From contig AP026547.1 of the NCBI GenBank assembly GCA_026075535.2, forward strand, positions 8,122,001 to 8,186,000: a stretch of 64,000 nt of DNA, given 5' to 3'. The DNA comes from Tricholoma matsutake (Eukaryota > Basidiomycota > Agaricomycetes > Agaricales > Tricholomataceae). The notes below the pieces were generated by a model. It worked only from the letters and a program-made list of their open reading frames with translations. It did no database searches and was not told the DNA's origin. The position numbers and the translations under genes were made by a program. This document shows positions 1-12,717 of the stretch, piece by piece (position 1 is the stretch's first letter; each line of letters starts with the position of its first letter).

Positions 1-636
1 GACCTGTTCCTGAGTGGGTATTTCACCAGTGACCAGAAGCCAAAAGAGGCCTTCGGGCAAAGGCTCGGAGCCACCTGGTGCCCTGGGGAGAAGTTCTTGG
101 CATTCTGGGATCGTTTTGCCACGGAAGCGAATACCCTCCTCTACGTAAAAGTGTCAGAGAAGTTAACGTAAAAAAAGGCAGCACACTCACCTGCGTCCAA
201 AACTGAACCGTCCCAGATGAGAGCAGGAAGACCTCTCATTCCACTAAAAAGAGATTAGACCTAGAGTTAGAACGGCATTGGACCATGCTTCCTACCCATA
301 AAGCTGATCGACAACAACTGGTCCGAAGGCCTTTTTGCCATGCTCTGCACGGATTTGCTTGACCTTACCGGATGATCATAAGTTAGTAATAATAATAAAA
401 CGCTAGACCACACAAGATAACCGACATTTTCTTTTTCAGCAGGAATGAGCTCAGCGAGCCTCTCCTTGAGCGTAAGTTGTCTTGCAGCCGTCGATGAGAA
501 GCGAATTGAAGAAAAAGCAGTTCGAAACCAAGGTGAACGCGACTAGGGAAAAAAAAGTGGGTATCAGCAAGAAAACTGTTGGAAAAGACTTTGAACAGCT
601 TACAGCGTTTAGAATGGACCGAGCAGGGACAGCCAT
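1..636 (-). CDS. CIT1: Citrate synthase, mitochondrial (5' part; runs off the left edge)
   Basis: Condenses acetyl-CoA and oxaloacetate to citrate, the entry step of the TCA cycle. Reading the minus strand I can join five exons: 604-636, 426-542, 296-363, 191-243 and 140 to the window edge. They give an Arg/Ser-rich N-terminus typical of a mitochondrial presequence (start [11 protein letters not shown]), then [13 protein letters not shown], the family segment [33 protein letters not shown] and [15 protein letters not shown], all characteristic of the N-terminal domain of type-I citrate synthase. Joins keep the frame; the intron between the second and third exon has a weak donor (GTCGGT), so that border is the least sure. 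The catalytic His and Asp lie beyond the window. The ATG at 634-636 is chosen because it yields the targeting peptide. Identity is secure; a methylcitrate synthase paralogue cannot be fully excluded from the N-terminal part alone. Confidence 0.93.
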
Positions 637-2456
637 GATGGTAGAAGGAGAAGGGGCAGAAGTCTATGGCAGGAGCAACTCGGGACGTGTCCCCAAAGAA
701 AATAAAATAAAATACCTGGAATCACGTGATCGCTCGATAATACTCGGACCTTGATCACGATTTCGTCCGCTCCAGTCCCGGTCCCTGCCAAGCTCGTCGT
801 CAGGTCGAACTGGCTGCTGTAGGTGATGGAATGTATGATGTATAAGAGGTTCATGGAGATCGTTACACCAGATGATGCGGCAGGGTAACTTTATGCATGA
901 CAAGTCCATCGTCTCAGTAAATTGATGATATAGCCGAGGTTCGGGTCGGGGAGCTTTCCTTCCCGGTCCCACTGCCAGGTGACACTCTCTTCTCAGATTA
1001 TCCTTTAACCCTCCGCCTGTCAATACCAAGTAACGAGGAGATCGACGAATACTTGCCTCTGGCTCCATTTGCCACACGCCATCTAATATCAATCCTATCA
1101 ATCTTCATCCGCACGGCATAAAGAGTCCAGACTTCCGGTGCTAGAATCCCAAGATCCGTACCACCGCTGTTACCGTTTAGGTTGCGATGTCGTTCTTGTC
1201 CTGTGATTGGCTTGGTCCTGTGCTTACATCAGCCATCCCGCGTCACTCTCGAGCTCGTTGATAGCGTCCATGATATAACCCAGGCATCATCGGAATTCGC
1301 CTACCACATGGCTTGAAGCGTAAACTATCTGGTTGTCCCAAAGTGGTGGGTCCGAGTGCTTCATTTTTGTAATGATATGACATTGGTCCCAATCCAACGA
1401 TATTCTGCGTTCAGCCATATTCAGCGATCGTTGGTTCAGATGAAGCATGAGGACAACTTACTTGCTATTGTGTCGTCGAACTGTTCAATGAATAGAGCAA
1501 AACGTAGGCGACTGGGGAGGTGAGGGATAGAAACTATGTACATAAGTGTCAAGGGATATCAAATAAAGGCGGAACAACGGCGGTCCGACAAGGGACCAAC
1601 CCGAAAACCTTTCAGGACTAAGAACACGACGCGTGAGCTACTTCAGAACTAGTACTAGTACTCCTTCATGCGCCTCATCAAGAACACACTCCCTGTGCAA
1701 TATCACTGGGCTTTTTGCATTCATTCCGAGAGTACTTTAAGTACAAATGCCTGCCTCGTGCCGTACCACAATGCCCATTAATATTTCAACTATTTTTTTT
1801 TTCATAAATGCTTTGGTTTGCCACGCTATCAGACATGTTGACGTACAGGCCACGCACACCGAGGGTTACAAGTCGAGGAAGGAGCATCGATGGGGTGGTA
1901 ATGAAACGCTATCCAACATCTGCCCGAGGAAAGCCCGAACGGCAAAGTCATTGGACCAGTGCTTGCGAAGAAAATATGCATGTGATGTCCAGTAGCACAA
2001 AAGGAGCAGGAAGGAAGGAGGGTTCGTTGAGAAACTGCTCACCTTTCTCAGGTAGAGCCAAAGACATTTTTGAACGAGGGGCAACTTGCTCCCATAAATA
2101 ACCAGTGAACGCGGTGATGAATGTGACTACAGATGGACGTAAATTTTTGTCATACAAGCTTCTCTCGAGTCAGATGGGTGAGATTTCTCCTCAGGCTGTA
2201 AACTACAGTGACTGCGGATACTGAGGGAGTCGGATGACAGGAAATCAGACAGGGAAGCTCTAGGGACCACGCTGCTTCAATCTTGATGAAGGGAAAGGGA
2301 GTTCCGCGAGACTCCGTGCATACGCATGAAAAGCCCATTGGGCGCAAAGTTTTGACGTACATACAACTTTAGTACAACGCGTCGCCGCCGGACCGGGCCG
2401 GCGGCTATAATTGTTGTCATCTGTTATGATCAAGGCGCTTCGCCCCAGTCTCCTAC
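637..2456. other. Intergenic stretch, no supported gene
   Basis: Divergent region between citrate synthase (-) and TRM8 (+), 1.8 kb. It contains a few open frames of 60-145 codons on both strands but none shows a recognisable domain or intron structure. Presumably holds both promoters. I see no tRNA. Confidence 0.5.
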
Positions 2457-3370
<914 letters not shown>

Positions 3371-3421
3371 AAGATCCTCAATAGTGTAGTATATTGATCT
3401 CCGAGTCAGGTTGGAGCGTTT

Positions 3422-4275
3422 TCAATACTCGTTCATTTGGTCATCGACGTCCCTATCTGCCAAATCCCCGCCCCTCGTCCGCAGTCCTGATCCCATAGCT
3501 GTGACAAGAGCGCTAGTCCTTGTTTGGACAGCTCCTTTCATTTCAGCGTGTAGCACTTTCCCTGCATCACCTGCGATCCTGAAAATTTCTTCAAAACGGT
3601 CGACGTGCAGCCGTGTTTCTAGCGTCACCAACGCTACTTTGCCCGTCTTTGGCATAATGGCGACCGTCATATTTGGAATATCGTTCTCTTCCAGCAGTGT
3701 TAGATCCAGCATAGGTGATGTTGAGTGTACGCCTCCGCTGACTGCACAGACAAAGTCGAGTAGGGGGATCCCAGCATTGACAAGTGCCAAAGTCGTTCCG
3801 TTTATGCAGGCTTGTAGTAACCCGCCATCTTGCTGTAGTACTTGAATAAATATGTCGATTTGAGATCGTGGATACAGATTCGTTTGAACAACAGGTTCGA
3901 ACGTCGATTTTAGTGTTGCTGCCATTTCCAGGATACGTCTGCAAAAGCAAAACACGTCAATTCCTCGCCGCGTGGTTGGAAGGGCTATGAAACTCACTTG
4001 TCACCACGCGTTCGTCTCCTCCGCTCCCCGGTGCTGAAAGCTGCGACGTTAACCTCCACATTGATGTTTGCTCGATCATGGATAGTCTGTGACCGCATCT
4101 TCGCCTCTCGAGGCCCAAAGACAGATACAAGAACTTGAGTTAAACCATGAGCGATAACGGCCGAACCATCTGCTTGCCCTTGCTGGGAAAGGTCGATAGT
4201 CATATCACGTAGCTCGAACTGACGGCGGCCATCAGAACGAAAACCACCCTCGTTGAGTATCTCGACCCTGGAGCC
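3422..4275 (-). CDS. RRP41: Exosome complex subunit Rrp41 (Ski6), RNase PH fold
   Basis: Subunit of the six-membered ring of the RNA exosome, which processes and degrades RNA in nucleus and cytoplasm; in eukaryotes the ring subunits are catalytically silent. Exons 3998-4275 and 3422-3938 join in frame (..RTRGDK/RILEMAATL..). Visible family pieces: SRVEILNEGGFRSDGRR near the N-terminus, GSAVIAHGLTQVLVSVFGPRE, PRSQIDIFIQVLQQDGG, INGTTLALVNAGIPLLD and the C-terminal RNase PH domain 2. The exon starting at 4275 follows an acceptor (..TCTAG) and has an in-frame TAG upstream, so the initiating ATG must lie in a tiny upstream exon (possibly only an ATG near 4330-4333 with a weak donor); I could not fix it. 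The divergent neighbour is NPT1. Confidence 0.93.
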
Positions 4276-4612
4276 CTAGAGATAGGGAAATCATGAGCAG
4301 GGTATATATTCGTGAGAGCATCCCGCAGACCATTTGTGTGTTTGTGGTAAACTTGATCGTGGTCAGTCTCCGCAAGAAGCGGAGGCAAATTGCATAAGGT
4401 CCCGCCTTGGTCAACTTCTATCTTAGAAGCGCTTCGCGGCTGTTCTCCTATTCTGTCATTAGCTCCATTTTGCTAGTCCCCATACGTATACTGGATATCA
4501 ACAGCGTAACGTTAACTTTTTGTTGATCATAATCATTCAGGGACTCCGAGTCAGAGCGATTTAAAGGCGAGGCTCAAGGAAGGAATCGCTTGACTACACC
4601 ACCCCACCAACC
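4276..4612. promoter_or_regulatory. Divergent promoter region RRP41 / NPT1
   Basis: About 340 bases between the first certain RRP41 coding exon (minus) and the NPT1 start codon (plus). It must hold the unresolved first RRP41 exon. No distinct TATA box recognised. Confidence 0.4.
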
Positions 4613-6364
4613 ATGTCTGCAGGATTCTCCAATCTCGCTGTGCCCAAGTCCATCCTAGACACAGATCTCTACAAGGTGCCCTTTACACCGTGATCCCTTA
4701 GTTTTAAATAATAGTCCTTTCTTCCTGTAGCTAACGATGCAACAAGCAGTCTTGCAACATTTTCCTACCGCTCAGGCAACTTATCGTTTCACCAATCGTG
4801 ACAAGAACACCCTCTTTTCTCGTCAATGTATAGAGCGATTCAGGACCGCTGTCTCCCGTCAGTCAATATATGCATGATCCGTTAGGGGTCGCAATTGATC
4901 TTATGATTCATCGTATATAGAATTTACCGATTTATCCCTGACCACACAGGAAAACCAGTGGCTTCAGGAAACCTGTCCGTACCTTAAACCTAACTATCTG
5001 TCTTACCTGTCGGAATATCGCTTCAAGCCAGAGCAAGTCCGCGTAACTTATGTCTCAATCACCGAAGATGACATGTTCGGCAACGTGGAAATTGTGGCCT
5101 CGGGGCCGTGGGTCGAGACAATCATGTGGGAGGTTCCGTTAATGGCGTGCCTCAGTGAGAGCTATTTCCAATCAGTGATCACAGACTGGAGCTACGATGG
5201 ACAGGAAGGTCAGTTCTCCGTCTCATGATACCACATGAGATCAAGATGCCGTTTCAAAGCATCCGCATACGTCAAGGGTTGTGCTCTCCTCGAGGCGGAC
5301 TGTATATTCAGTGATTTCGGGACCCGACGAAGAAGATCATTTCATGCGCAGGATATAGTCGTTCGGGCATTGGTTCGGGCATCGAAAGACGTTCATGGCA
5401 AAGGTGCCCTTTCTGGCACGAGTAATGTGGGTGTATATCCGCTTGTTCGTCTGCTTCTCATGGTTTTGGTGGCGCAGGTACATCTTGCTCGTAAGTACGG
5501 GCTCACTCCTATAGGGACAATTGCCCAGTAAGTCCATCCTAATTGTCTGCACCTCCTATTTATTAAATATGCATATAGCGAATGGTTTATGGGTGTAAGA
5601 CCAATCCCCCATCAATGGGTATTTTACCGAAATCGAATGACTTTTTTTTTAGGTTGCTGCACTGAGAGGCTATGAAAACTCCAACTCCACATCCTTGGCT
5701 CTATGGGAAGAAGTATACCCCGAGAATTCAGCTTTGATTGCTTTGACCGACACATTTTCGACCCATGTATTTTTCAAGGTACGATATATCATTTCATCGA
5801 TCAGGAACGATGGAACGAGAGAGATGTCTAGGATTTTGTGACGGATCCAGAACGCGCACGTCGCTGGTCAGGGCTACGACAAGATTCCGGAGATCCATTC
5901 TTGTTCGCGCCTCGTGCTGTAGAGGTTTACAAATCTCTTGGAATCAATCCCCAGGAAAAACGTCTTGTTTATTCTGACTCCCTAAGCGTGGACAAGGCTC
6001 TTCAGCTGAAGAAACAAACTAGAGAACTTGGCTTAGAGAACGGTACGTGTCTTTCGTTCTACCTATCTATTCCGTGTTCTCAAAAGTAATAGTGACATTC
6101 GGAATTGGCACCTTCTTCACCAACGACTTCAAGACAGCCTCGAGTTGTGGAAAAGAGAAGAGTAAGGCTCTGAACATGGTCATCAAATTGGCTTCGGTGG
6201 ACGGCCGTCCATGTATCAAGATCAGTGACGATATGACAAAGGTAAAGTTCAAAATTGATGAGTATGTCCACATTAACTTTTTGTTGGTTTAGAACACGGG
6301 CGACAAAGCCACCGTCGACCACGTCAAATGTCTCTACAATCTTCCTTTGTCTAGCAACAGTTAA
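4613..6364 (+). CDS. NPT1: Nicotinate phosphoribosyltransferase
   Basis: Makes nicotinate mononucleotide from nicotinate and PRPP, the first step of NAD+ salvage (Preiss-Handler route). The gene has many short introns. Assembled in order: [41 protein letters not shown], the central HARDLIKE-type segment around [51 protein letters not shown], then [21 protein letters not shown] and [25 protein letters not shown], and the C-terminal [16 protein letters not shown]. The frame changes seen in raw translation are explained by introns at about 4677-4729, 4857-4920, 5429-5478, 5528-5578, 5592-5651, 5779-5832, 6042-6091 and 6241-6291. DFGTRRRRS and the arginines around RQDSGDP are PRPP/nicotinate-binding elements of the family. 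Length is close to the yeast enzyme. Confidence 0.95.
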
Positions 6365-6498
6365 ACCATCCACATTGTCATTTCTGGATATCCTCTTCGT
6401 CAGTGTTTTCGTAGCATTAGAGGTGTAAAATTGGGACATTATAAAGACTGTAAACTAATAGTTGTGAAGTTCAAGCCTATTGTATAAATATACATGAC

Positions 6499-8530
6499 CT
6501 ATGAAAACTGCACAAGAACTGCTTCTGTCTCCTGAATATTGAACCCCTGTGCAGCTTTCACCACTTGAGTAGAGAGAGAACCAGACACGCGTGCGTCGCT
6601 GGTCTCGTAAGTCTGACCACCCCAGGTAACACCAGAAGTATCAGGAGCTTGTCTATAAAGTATTAATCGACGTCAAATTTATGAACATGTCAATGACGAA
6701 AGGTATACTCACTTGATGGCCAGGCGTTTAATGCTCATCGAGGAAGGTGCGGAAGAACCAGTGCCAGTAAACGTGAGATTAAGTTGGACATTCGTCCTAG
6801 CGGCGGTCCCAGAATATGCCTTCAAATTAATGAAAACCGCACGAGCAAGGACACCACTCTCGTAAAACGCGTAGCCAGTGATCTGTGTGTGATTGACAGG
6901 AAGCTCCTGGATTTGCGTGTCGCCCTTATTGCCGATAGCTTCTCCTGCAATGATGGCTGCGTAGTATTCTGGTTGAATGTGGGGTGGGAGGGATTGGGGC
7001 AAAGTAGATCCATCTCGTATGGACCGAGTCAAGGTGATAGGTTGTAGCTGCAGTGATAACTAAGGAAGACGAGCTAACACATTTAAAAGCTGACATACCA
7101 TGTTATATTTGTAGCCAATTCCGGCGTGGAAGTGGACAGAAAAAATTCCAATTTGGGACCTGTTCATGTGTGAACTATGATATTAACGCATAAAAATTGA
7201 ATGCTCACGCAAAGAGCGAATAATCTAGCGCCCATAGCGCCGCTCCGGCTGTATCGCTTACACCAGGAGCACCCTGTGTATCAGAAAGACGGTCAGTATG
7301 GTGGCATCAACCCTAGCAAAGGCTCACATGACAACTATAGCTGTTGGTTTCACCGAGTATGTAATTCAGTCCTTTTGCTTTGGTAGCCGTTATGTCAGGG
7401 ACAAATTCTGTAAGATTTGACCGGATATTGGCTTTAGTCATTAGATCTTGCAAAAGTGCAGCGCTCCCACTACAGAAGGAGCCACTATAGCGGTGCTGTG
7501 ATATTCTGTCGGTATTTGTTAGATCCACAATGCATCTGACATAGACACTTTGATACTTGCGTTGATATCAGCTTTCCAGGTGCAGAACTCAGTATTCCCG
7601 CGCTGAATATGGCCTGTGGCGAGAAGCCGGTCGTACTATGCGATGAGCCAGCAAAGGATGCACCGAGGAACTTGGTTGTTGATGTAGAACTTAGGCTGGC
7701 GGCAGCAGAGACGTTCGTCGCGAATGTGATCCACCTGGTATTGGACAATTATTCGTTGTTCAAAGTGGCTTGGCCAGGCGAAAGCTTACTCTTTAACGTA
7801 CTGCGTGTAGCTGTACGTGATTGCTCGACGGCCGTTATTCTTGTAGAGATCAGGTTCATTACCAATCTCAAGAAAGTCAAGCACGATCCCAGCGTTTCGG
7901 ATTGCAGGAGACGAGAATGCTGCCATGATAGAACGTGCTTCGAGAAAGGCAGTGGTAATATTGTTTGACCCGAGATTCACTCCCATAGTGACATGGGTAT
8001 CTATAGCATTATGCCAATTACGCTCTATCAATGCCAATTACCACCGGGCGACTTACTAGGAGGCAAAAATTGGGCTGTTCCATAGAATAAGTTCCCGATG
8101 GTAACGTTCTTTGCTTCTGGATACGGAGTCGTCGAAGTTGGAGTGGGGAACACATCTTGCGCAAACTGTCCATTGAATGAAACATGAATATTGAATACCA
8201 AATTGTGCTGCAAGAATTGCATACCCCAATATCCGCACGGAAGGTCGTAGCATCCATGGTATTGCCACCAACCCTGACACTAGGAGGCGTTCCGGTGATC
8301 TGTTTCAAGTTGTCAAGGGTATTAAAGAAGAACTGATTCCTCGACACGCTTCCTGCCCAGTCGGTCCAGCGGTCCATTTCAATGGACAAGGAGACATGAG
8401 ACGGAGTAATTTTTGGAGTCGTCGAAGCTGCATGGAGTGGAATCGAAATATCGAGTGCACGACTCAGCGAGGAGGTGAGAAATAAGAGGGCCAGACAAAG
8501 AGTGACCGGACGAGGATAGATTGGCGGCAT
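6499..8530 (-). CDS. Secreted glycoside hydrolase family 79 (beta-glucuronidase-like)
   Basis: Begins at the ATG 8528-8530 with a clear signal peptide (MPPIYPRPVTLCLALLFLTS, cleavage near SRA-LD). The mature enzyme shows the N-terminal beta-strand region (LSIEMDRWTDWAG), SVRVGGNTMDATTF, the acid/base motif LDFLEIGNEPDLY, and the nucleophile motif YILGETNS, followed by GAALWALDYSLFAS-type sequence and a C-terminal beta-domain ending EAVLVQFS. This is the arrangement of fungal GH79 beta-glucuronidases that act on arabinogalactan side chains. It is broken into many exons by short introns. Related fungal GH79 enzymes can have 4-O-methyl-glucuronidase activity, so the exact substrate is inference. 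A TATA-like run lies about 40-55 bases upstream of the ATG. No neighbouring gene belongs to the same pathway. Confidence 0.9.
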
Positions 8531-8568
8531 CACGAGTAGGAGTTGGTTCTATCCTCGACAAAATAGCG

Positions 8569-8584
8569 TCTACATATATATATG
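8569..8584 (-). promoter_or_regulatory. TATA-like element upstream of the GH79 gene
   Basis: An alternating TATATATA run sits 40-55 bases before the GH79 start codon on the minus strand, a plausible core promoter position. Sequence only; no transcript data. Confidence 0.35.
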
Positions 8585-9146
8585 CTTTCCGGCCCCCCTG
8601 AACGCGGTGGGGATACCCATGTACCCTGAAAGTGCGATGGGTCGTCACGCGGACTAATGTAAATGAGTGACCTTGCAGAGCCTTGCAGCCGCATTGGCAT
8701 GTAACTAGCTCCGAAGAGTTTAGAGGGGCTCCTTATGATGATCGTCACAACAGACCCGCTGATCCTGGTTTGACCTTTGGTTGATTGATCCATACGGCCC
8801 GTAGATGGTACTACGAACATCACTCGTCCAGAAGCCGCGGAAGCAAGACCACAAGTTTCCAAACTTGATCTAATATTCCTCTACTAAAAATTTGAATTGG
8901 GTGGCTTGAACATCGTTGAAGAACTTGGCCTTGACTTGCCTTTGACGACTTGGAAACGGTAATAGATGGACATGAAACTGTTTGCCATTCAATTATTGCG
9001 TATGTTCGGTTTTGCGAAACAGTCATGGAAAACGCTGAAACCCAGAATTAGAGCGATCAATAAATAAATATCAGGAGGTTCGGGTTTACTCAAAGTTTAC
9101 TAATAATACAATAACAGATGTAAACACTTGAAGATCATTCCAACAC
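8585..9146. other. Divergent intergenic region GH79 / TSR2
   Basis: About 560 bases between the GH79 gene (minus) and TSR2 (plus). Presumed promoters. No gene, repeat or RNA recognised. Confidence 0.4.
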
Positions 9147-9731
9147 ATGGCCAGTGCTCTGCCTCTGCCTACCTCCGTTCTCTTTGCGCGCGGAGTAATA
9201 GCACGACTGGATGTATGGAGTACTCTACGCATTGCTGTCCAGGAAGGATGGGGCGGCCACGGTGCACTAGAAAAGCGGACGTGGCTCGCGTCTGTAATCG
9301 TCGACGCGTTTGAAGAAACGGTTCCGTCTCCTGACGACCAGTACATCGAAGAACTGTTGCTACAAGTCATGACAGATGAGTTTGATGTCGTGATTGAGGA
9401 CGGCAGTGCGGAGATTGTGGCAAGCGATATCGTGAAAATTTGGGAGGAGGCGGAGGTAGGAAGACAGGATTTGGTGCTAAAATTTGAAGAGCTTGCGGAT
9501 GGGCTGAAGGGTAAGAAGGTCGTTGCACAGGAAGTCACTGCGAACGGAGATTATGAAGATGATTGGGAGGATGATGATAGCGATGAGGATGCGGAGATTT
9601 CTGGTGAGGATGACGGGGAGGAAGCGCCTCAGCTTCTACAGCATCCTGAAAATTCTACACATGGAAATGGACCTGAAGTCGATGAAGATGGGTTCACACT
9701 TGTAAAAGGGAAGGGGAAGAATAGACGATGA
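9147..9731 (+). CDS. TSR2: Pre-rRNA-processing protein Tsr2 (Rps26 escortin)
   Basis: Single-exon gene of 194 residues. Tsr2 binds Rps26 (eS26) released from importins and delivers it to pre-ribosomes, and is needed for 20S pre-rRNA processing. The N-terminal helical domain carries the defining WGG motif (RIAVQEGWGG), followed by the helical part up to LLLQVMTDEFDVVIED and a highly acidic tail (DDWEDDDSDEDAEISGEDD), then the conserved C-terminal patch DEDGFTLVKGKGKNRR. Length and layout match the family. The start ATG lies in a good context (acacATGgcc). Confidence 0.95.
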   Translation: MASALPLPTSVLFARGVIARLDVWSTLRIAVQEGWGGHGALEKRTWLASVIVDAFEETVPSPDDQYIEELLLQVMTDEFDVVIEDGSAEIVASDIVKIWEEAEVGRQDLVLKFEELADGLKGKKVVAQEVTANGDYEDDWEDDDSDEDAEISGEDDGEEAPQLLQHPENSTHGNGPEVDEDGFTLVKGKGKNRR

Positions 9732-10072
9732 TGTGCGTTCATTGGTCTTTCACATATCATGAACTCATGTTTTCGTGTCGCTGCAAGATGTACTGGGGAG
9801 ACGGCGCACAACCACTCAAGCCTAGCTAGTTAAAGCTATGGACGTTGGCATTAGGCACTGGCCTTCACTGCCAATAGTCCATCGCCCTAGGCAGAGAACG
9901 TTAAAAATTCACCCAAGAGATATGTCCGATTAGATGTCCATTAACAGAATCCCAAAATAAGAACTATGGACCAACAACAATCCTACCAAAATTTGGATGG
10001 TTAGTTCCAACAGACAATTCTGAGAGACATGGATCACCATCCAAAAGCAAACCCTAATAACACCTATAGGTC
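9732..10072. other. Convergent intergenic region
   Basis: About 340 bases between the stop codons of TSR2 (plus) and the lectin-domain gene (minus). Presumably 3' untranslated sequence of both. Nothing else seen. Confidence 0.4.
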
Positions 10073-11921
10073 TCAATTCCTATACGTAGGGGGCGACGTT
10101 GCTTCCGGGAAAGCAGCAGCATAACCCATAAAGCGCTTCTCAAAACCGCCGTTGTCACGTCTCTTTTTGGCTGGGCTGACGCTCACGGTGGAGAGTGTCT
10201 GGCAGTTGGACGACGATGCAACAGGGTGGGCGGGCGGTGTTGGCGAGACGCCTTGGTACCATGTGCTGGTGCCGTATACGCCCATGGGAAGGCTGCAAAC
10301 GAAAGTTTAAGGAGTGGGCAAGCAAGATCCAGGAGAAGAGAGACGTACTCATCGTCCGCGTCGCAGTTCTCGAAAACACCGGCATTGTAGTTAGCGGGCA
10401 TGTTCTATGGGAAAAGAATGTTAGTACTCATGTGGATGTGCTTATCTGGGGAAGAACTTACCCAGTCACATCCCATCGTGTCGTAGATATGGTTGCAGTT
10501 CACGGTGGCCTTCGGACCGATGCAGGCACGGAAGCAGAACTGGTTTTCAGAGATGAAGCTTGTCCACTCGTGGTATTGAGTACCAGGACCAAAGGTGTTG
10601 CCGTAGACGAGTCCACCGACTAGACACAAAGAGAGAGAAAAGGTCAACAACAGGCCAAGCATCTTGTAGCACAAGCACCTGGGTTTCCATTGCCTGCAGA
10701 GATATCAATCCACGGTCAGCCCTCGAACATGGGAACAGAACGATCATATGACAGTTCACATACCATCAGCACCGCGGTTATCCAACTCTCCACCGGCATC
10801 ACCCTTGCGAACGTTGATCTTCGTGAAATCGCCAACACCAGTGACTTGCACGTAGTCAGGAGTCTTCACAAAGTGCACGCCAGTGAGTGCGCCGTTAGGG
10901 ATGACGCGAGCGCCTCGGCCAGATTTGGTGCAGAAGGCGATGGTTTCGCGCTCCGTGTCGCCGATGGTGCTGTTCGCAGTAGCTGAGATATGTCAGCAAC
11001 TACGCTCTTGAATTGAGGAGTGGAAAAAAGCACTCACGAGGAGCCCACAAGCAGAAATCGACCGCGGAGCTACAGAAGAATTTGGTGAGATATACGGAAG
11101 ACGTGGAACGAGATTCTCACTTCAACCAGACGGTCTGGCAATTGGACGATGGGTCAGAGCCAGTACCGCAGGCATTGACACCGAACTGGCCATCTTGGGA
11201 TTTTTGAGGAAGATCATTGGCGCTGTAGCCCGTGTCCCAAATCTGATCCGCATTGCCATAGGTGCAGCCCCACAATTGGATCTGATGGACAGGAGTTCAT
11301 GGTAAATAAAAAACAAATAAAAAGCTGCATATAAGTAATGGTTACGCGGTTCCCGTCAGCCTGACTTCCTCCGGTCAGATCCATGCACTTTCCATGGTTG
11401 TTCCACGCGAGACGATTATCGCTCTGTAAACTATTAAAACACGTAGATGCCGGTCAAGATGAGAAGAGTCACAGTGTAGGAGAATTGCTGATTCTGGTTA
11501 TTCGGTGTGCAAGTCCAGATCTGCAGTTTCGTGCCGTCTAGAGTGCTCCCGCCGGTGACGTCCAGGCATTTGTTGTTAAAGATACTGACTGCACCGCCGG
11601 TGAATGTCCACTTTTGAGCCGGAGCGTTAGTACAACCCTGGATTGTAACGGCGGCTCCGTCGGTGTTGGACGCCGCAGTCAAGCATTTGGCTGAAAAGAC
11701 ACGTTAGTAACTTTATTATTTATCAAGGAACACTGTGGGGCATACCACCATTCAAAGCGGGCTGAAGGAGAAGAGCTCCTCTGAATCTGCAATATATGCC
11801 AGTGTGAATCAGTTGTATCTTAGGATTCTACATATTGACATGCGTACGATGGTGTCGTGCCTGCAGACGCAAGGGCAGCTAAAAGTGCGATAGCTGATAT
11901 TATTGGTATTACAAAGGGCAT
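10073..11921 (-). CDS. Secreted beta-trefoil lectin domain fused to MAG-type (macrofage activating glycoprotein) region
   Basis: Starts at ATG 11919-11921 with a signal peptide (MPFVIPIISAIALLAALASA). After short introns come two or more carbohydrate-binding QxW-type repeats of the R-type/CBM13 beta-trefoil fold: KCLTAASNTDGAAVTIQGC..QKWTF, KCLDVTGGSTLDGTKLQIW..QQFSY, KCMDLTGGSQADGNRIQLW..DQIWD. The second half matches the MAG family common in basidiomycetes: VDFCLWAP, GDTERETIAFCTKSGRGARV, GVHFVKTPDYVQVTG, INVRKGDAGGELDNRGADG, GGLVYGNTFG, FISENQFCFRACIGP, CNHIYDTMGCDW, then FENCDADD and a Ser/Pro-rich tail with SSNCQTLS ending SPPTYRN. At least eight introns. Function is unknown; cell-wall association and carbohydrate binding are inferred. 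The beta-trefoil here is a lectin domain without any catalytic partner. Confidence 0.82.
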
Positions 11922-12717
11922 TGTGTTCAAAAGAATGTGGGGTTAGAATGAATGAATGAACAGAGAAATACTCAAGGAGTTGGAGTATAGCTACACATCA
12001 CGAAATTCGTTGGATTTTATAGAAAACCAGACTATTCGGCTCCGTGGACTCGGGTCTTCACTGCAGTTTTCGATCAGAACGTGTCAGCCATGGGTAAGAA
12101 CCGGATATTGATGACCCTGCACCACAACGTTTATGAATCGTAAATTTAAGCACAGAGCACTGCGTTCAGCCATGGATTGATCCGTTGGGTAGGGGTCCAG
12201 TGAGGGGTATCACAGAAAAGCTGCGTCACAATTTCAAGACCCCTGAGAGGATCAAGGATTTGGGAAGACAAAGCCACTTGGAGCATTCAGAAGTTTGGGA
12301 GAAGTTCGAACCTCAGTATAGAGCTATACCTGTGCCGATGCAGAGTCTAGTTGGGGTAAATCACGAAGTATATCAATATCGAAGACTAAACGGGCCCACT
12401 AGTGAGTCGATCAGATATCCCATATACACTGAACCTTGACCAAGTATTGCATGCATATGTGAGCAGTGCAACTGCCTTTCAACCTAGATGGCATCTCTTA
12501 TTCTGCTCTTGCATGCGGCTCAGACCTTGAGGCGTCCGTGGAAAATCATGTCGACAGCATAGAAATATGGGCTGAAGACGCTGAAGACGCTGAAGACGTC
12601 CCAGCTCCATGTAATATAAGATTCCCAACATCTTTCCAGAACAATCCTGACCACGCGATCCAGGGCTTCCTTCTAAATGCAAATTTCGCTAACCTCTATA
12701 GTCGTCCCACAACATTC
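11922..12717. other. Intergenic region with weak open frames
   Basis: About 800 bases between divergent genes. It holds an 84-codon open frame at 12185-12439 with no recognisable content, and an in-frame extension (from 12466) upstream of the next gene containing three copies of a 9-base unit (GAAGACGCT, about 12576-12599). Presumed promoters and 5' untranslated sequence. Confidence 0.4.

Noticed and set aside
664..1101. 145-codon minus-strand open frame upstream of citrate synthase
   Set aside because: No domain, no intron pattern, odd composition; lies in the promoter region.
1747..2101. Overlapping plus-strand open frames of 82-97 codons
   Set aside because: Two competing frames with low-complexity, no recognisable motif.
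12185..12439. 84-codon plus-strand frame before the WD40-like gene
   Set aside because: No recognisable domain and no clear link to the next gene; probably 5' untranslated or chance.
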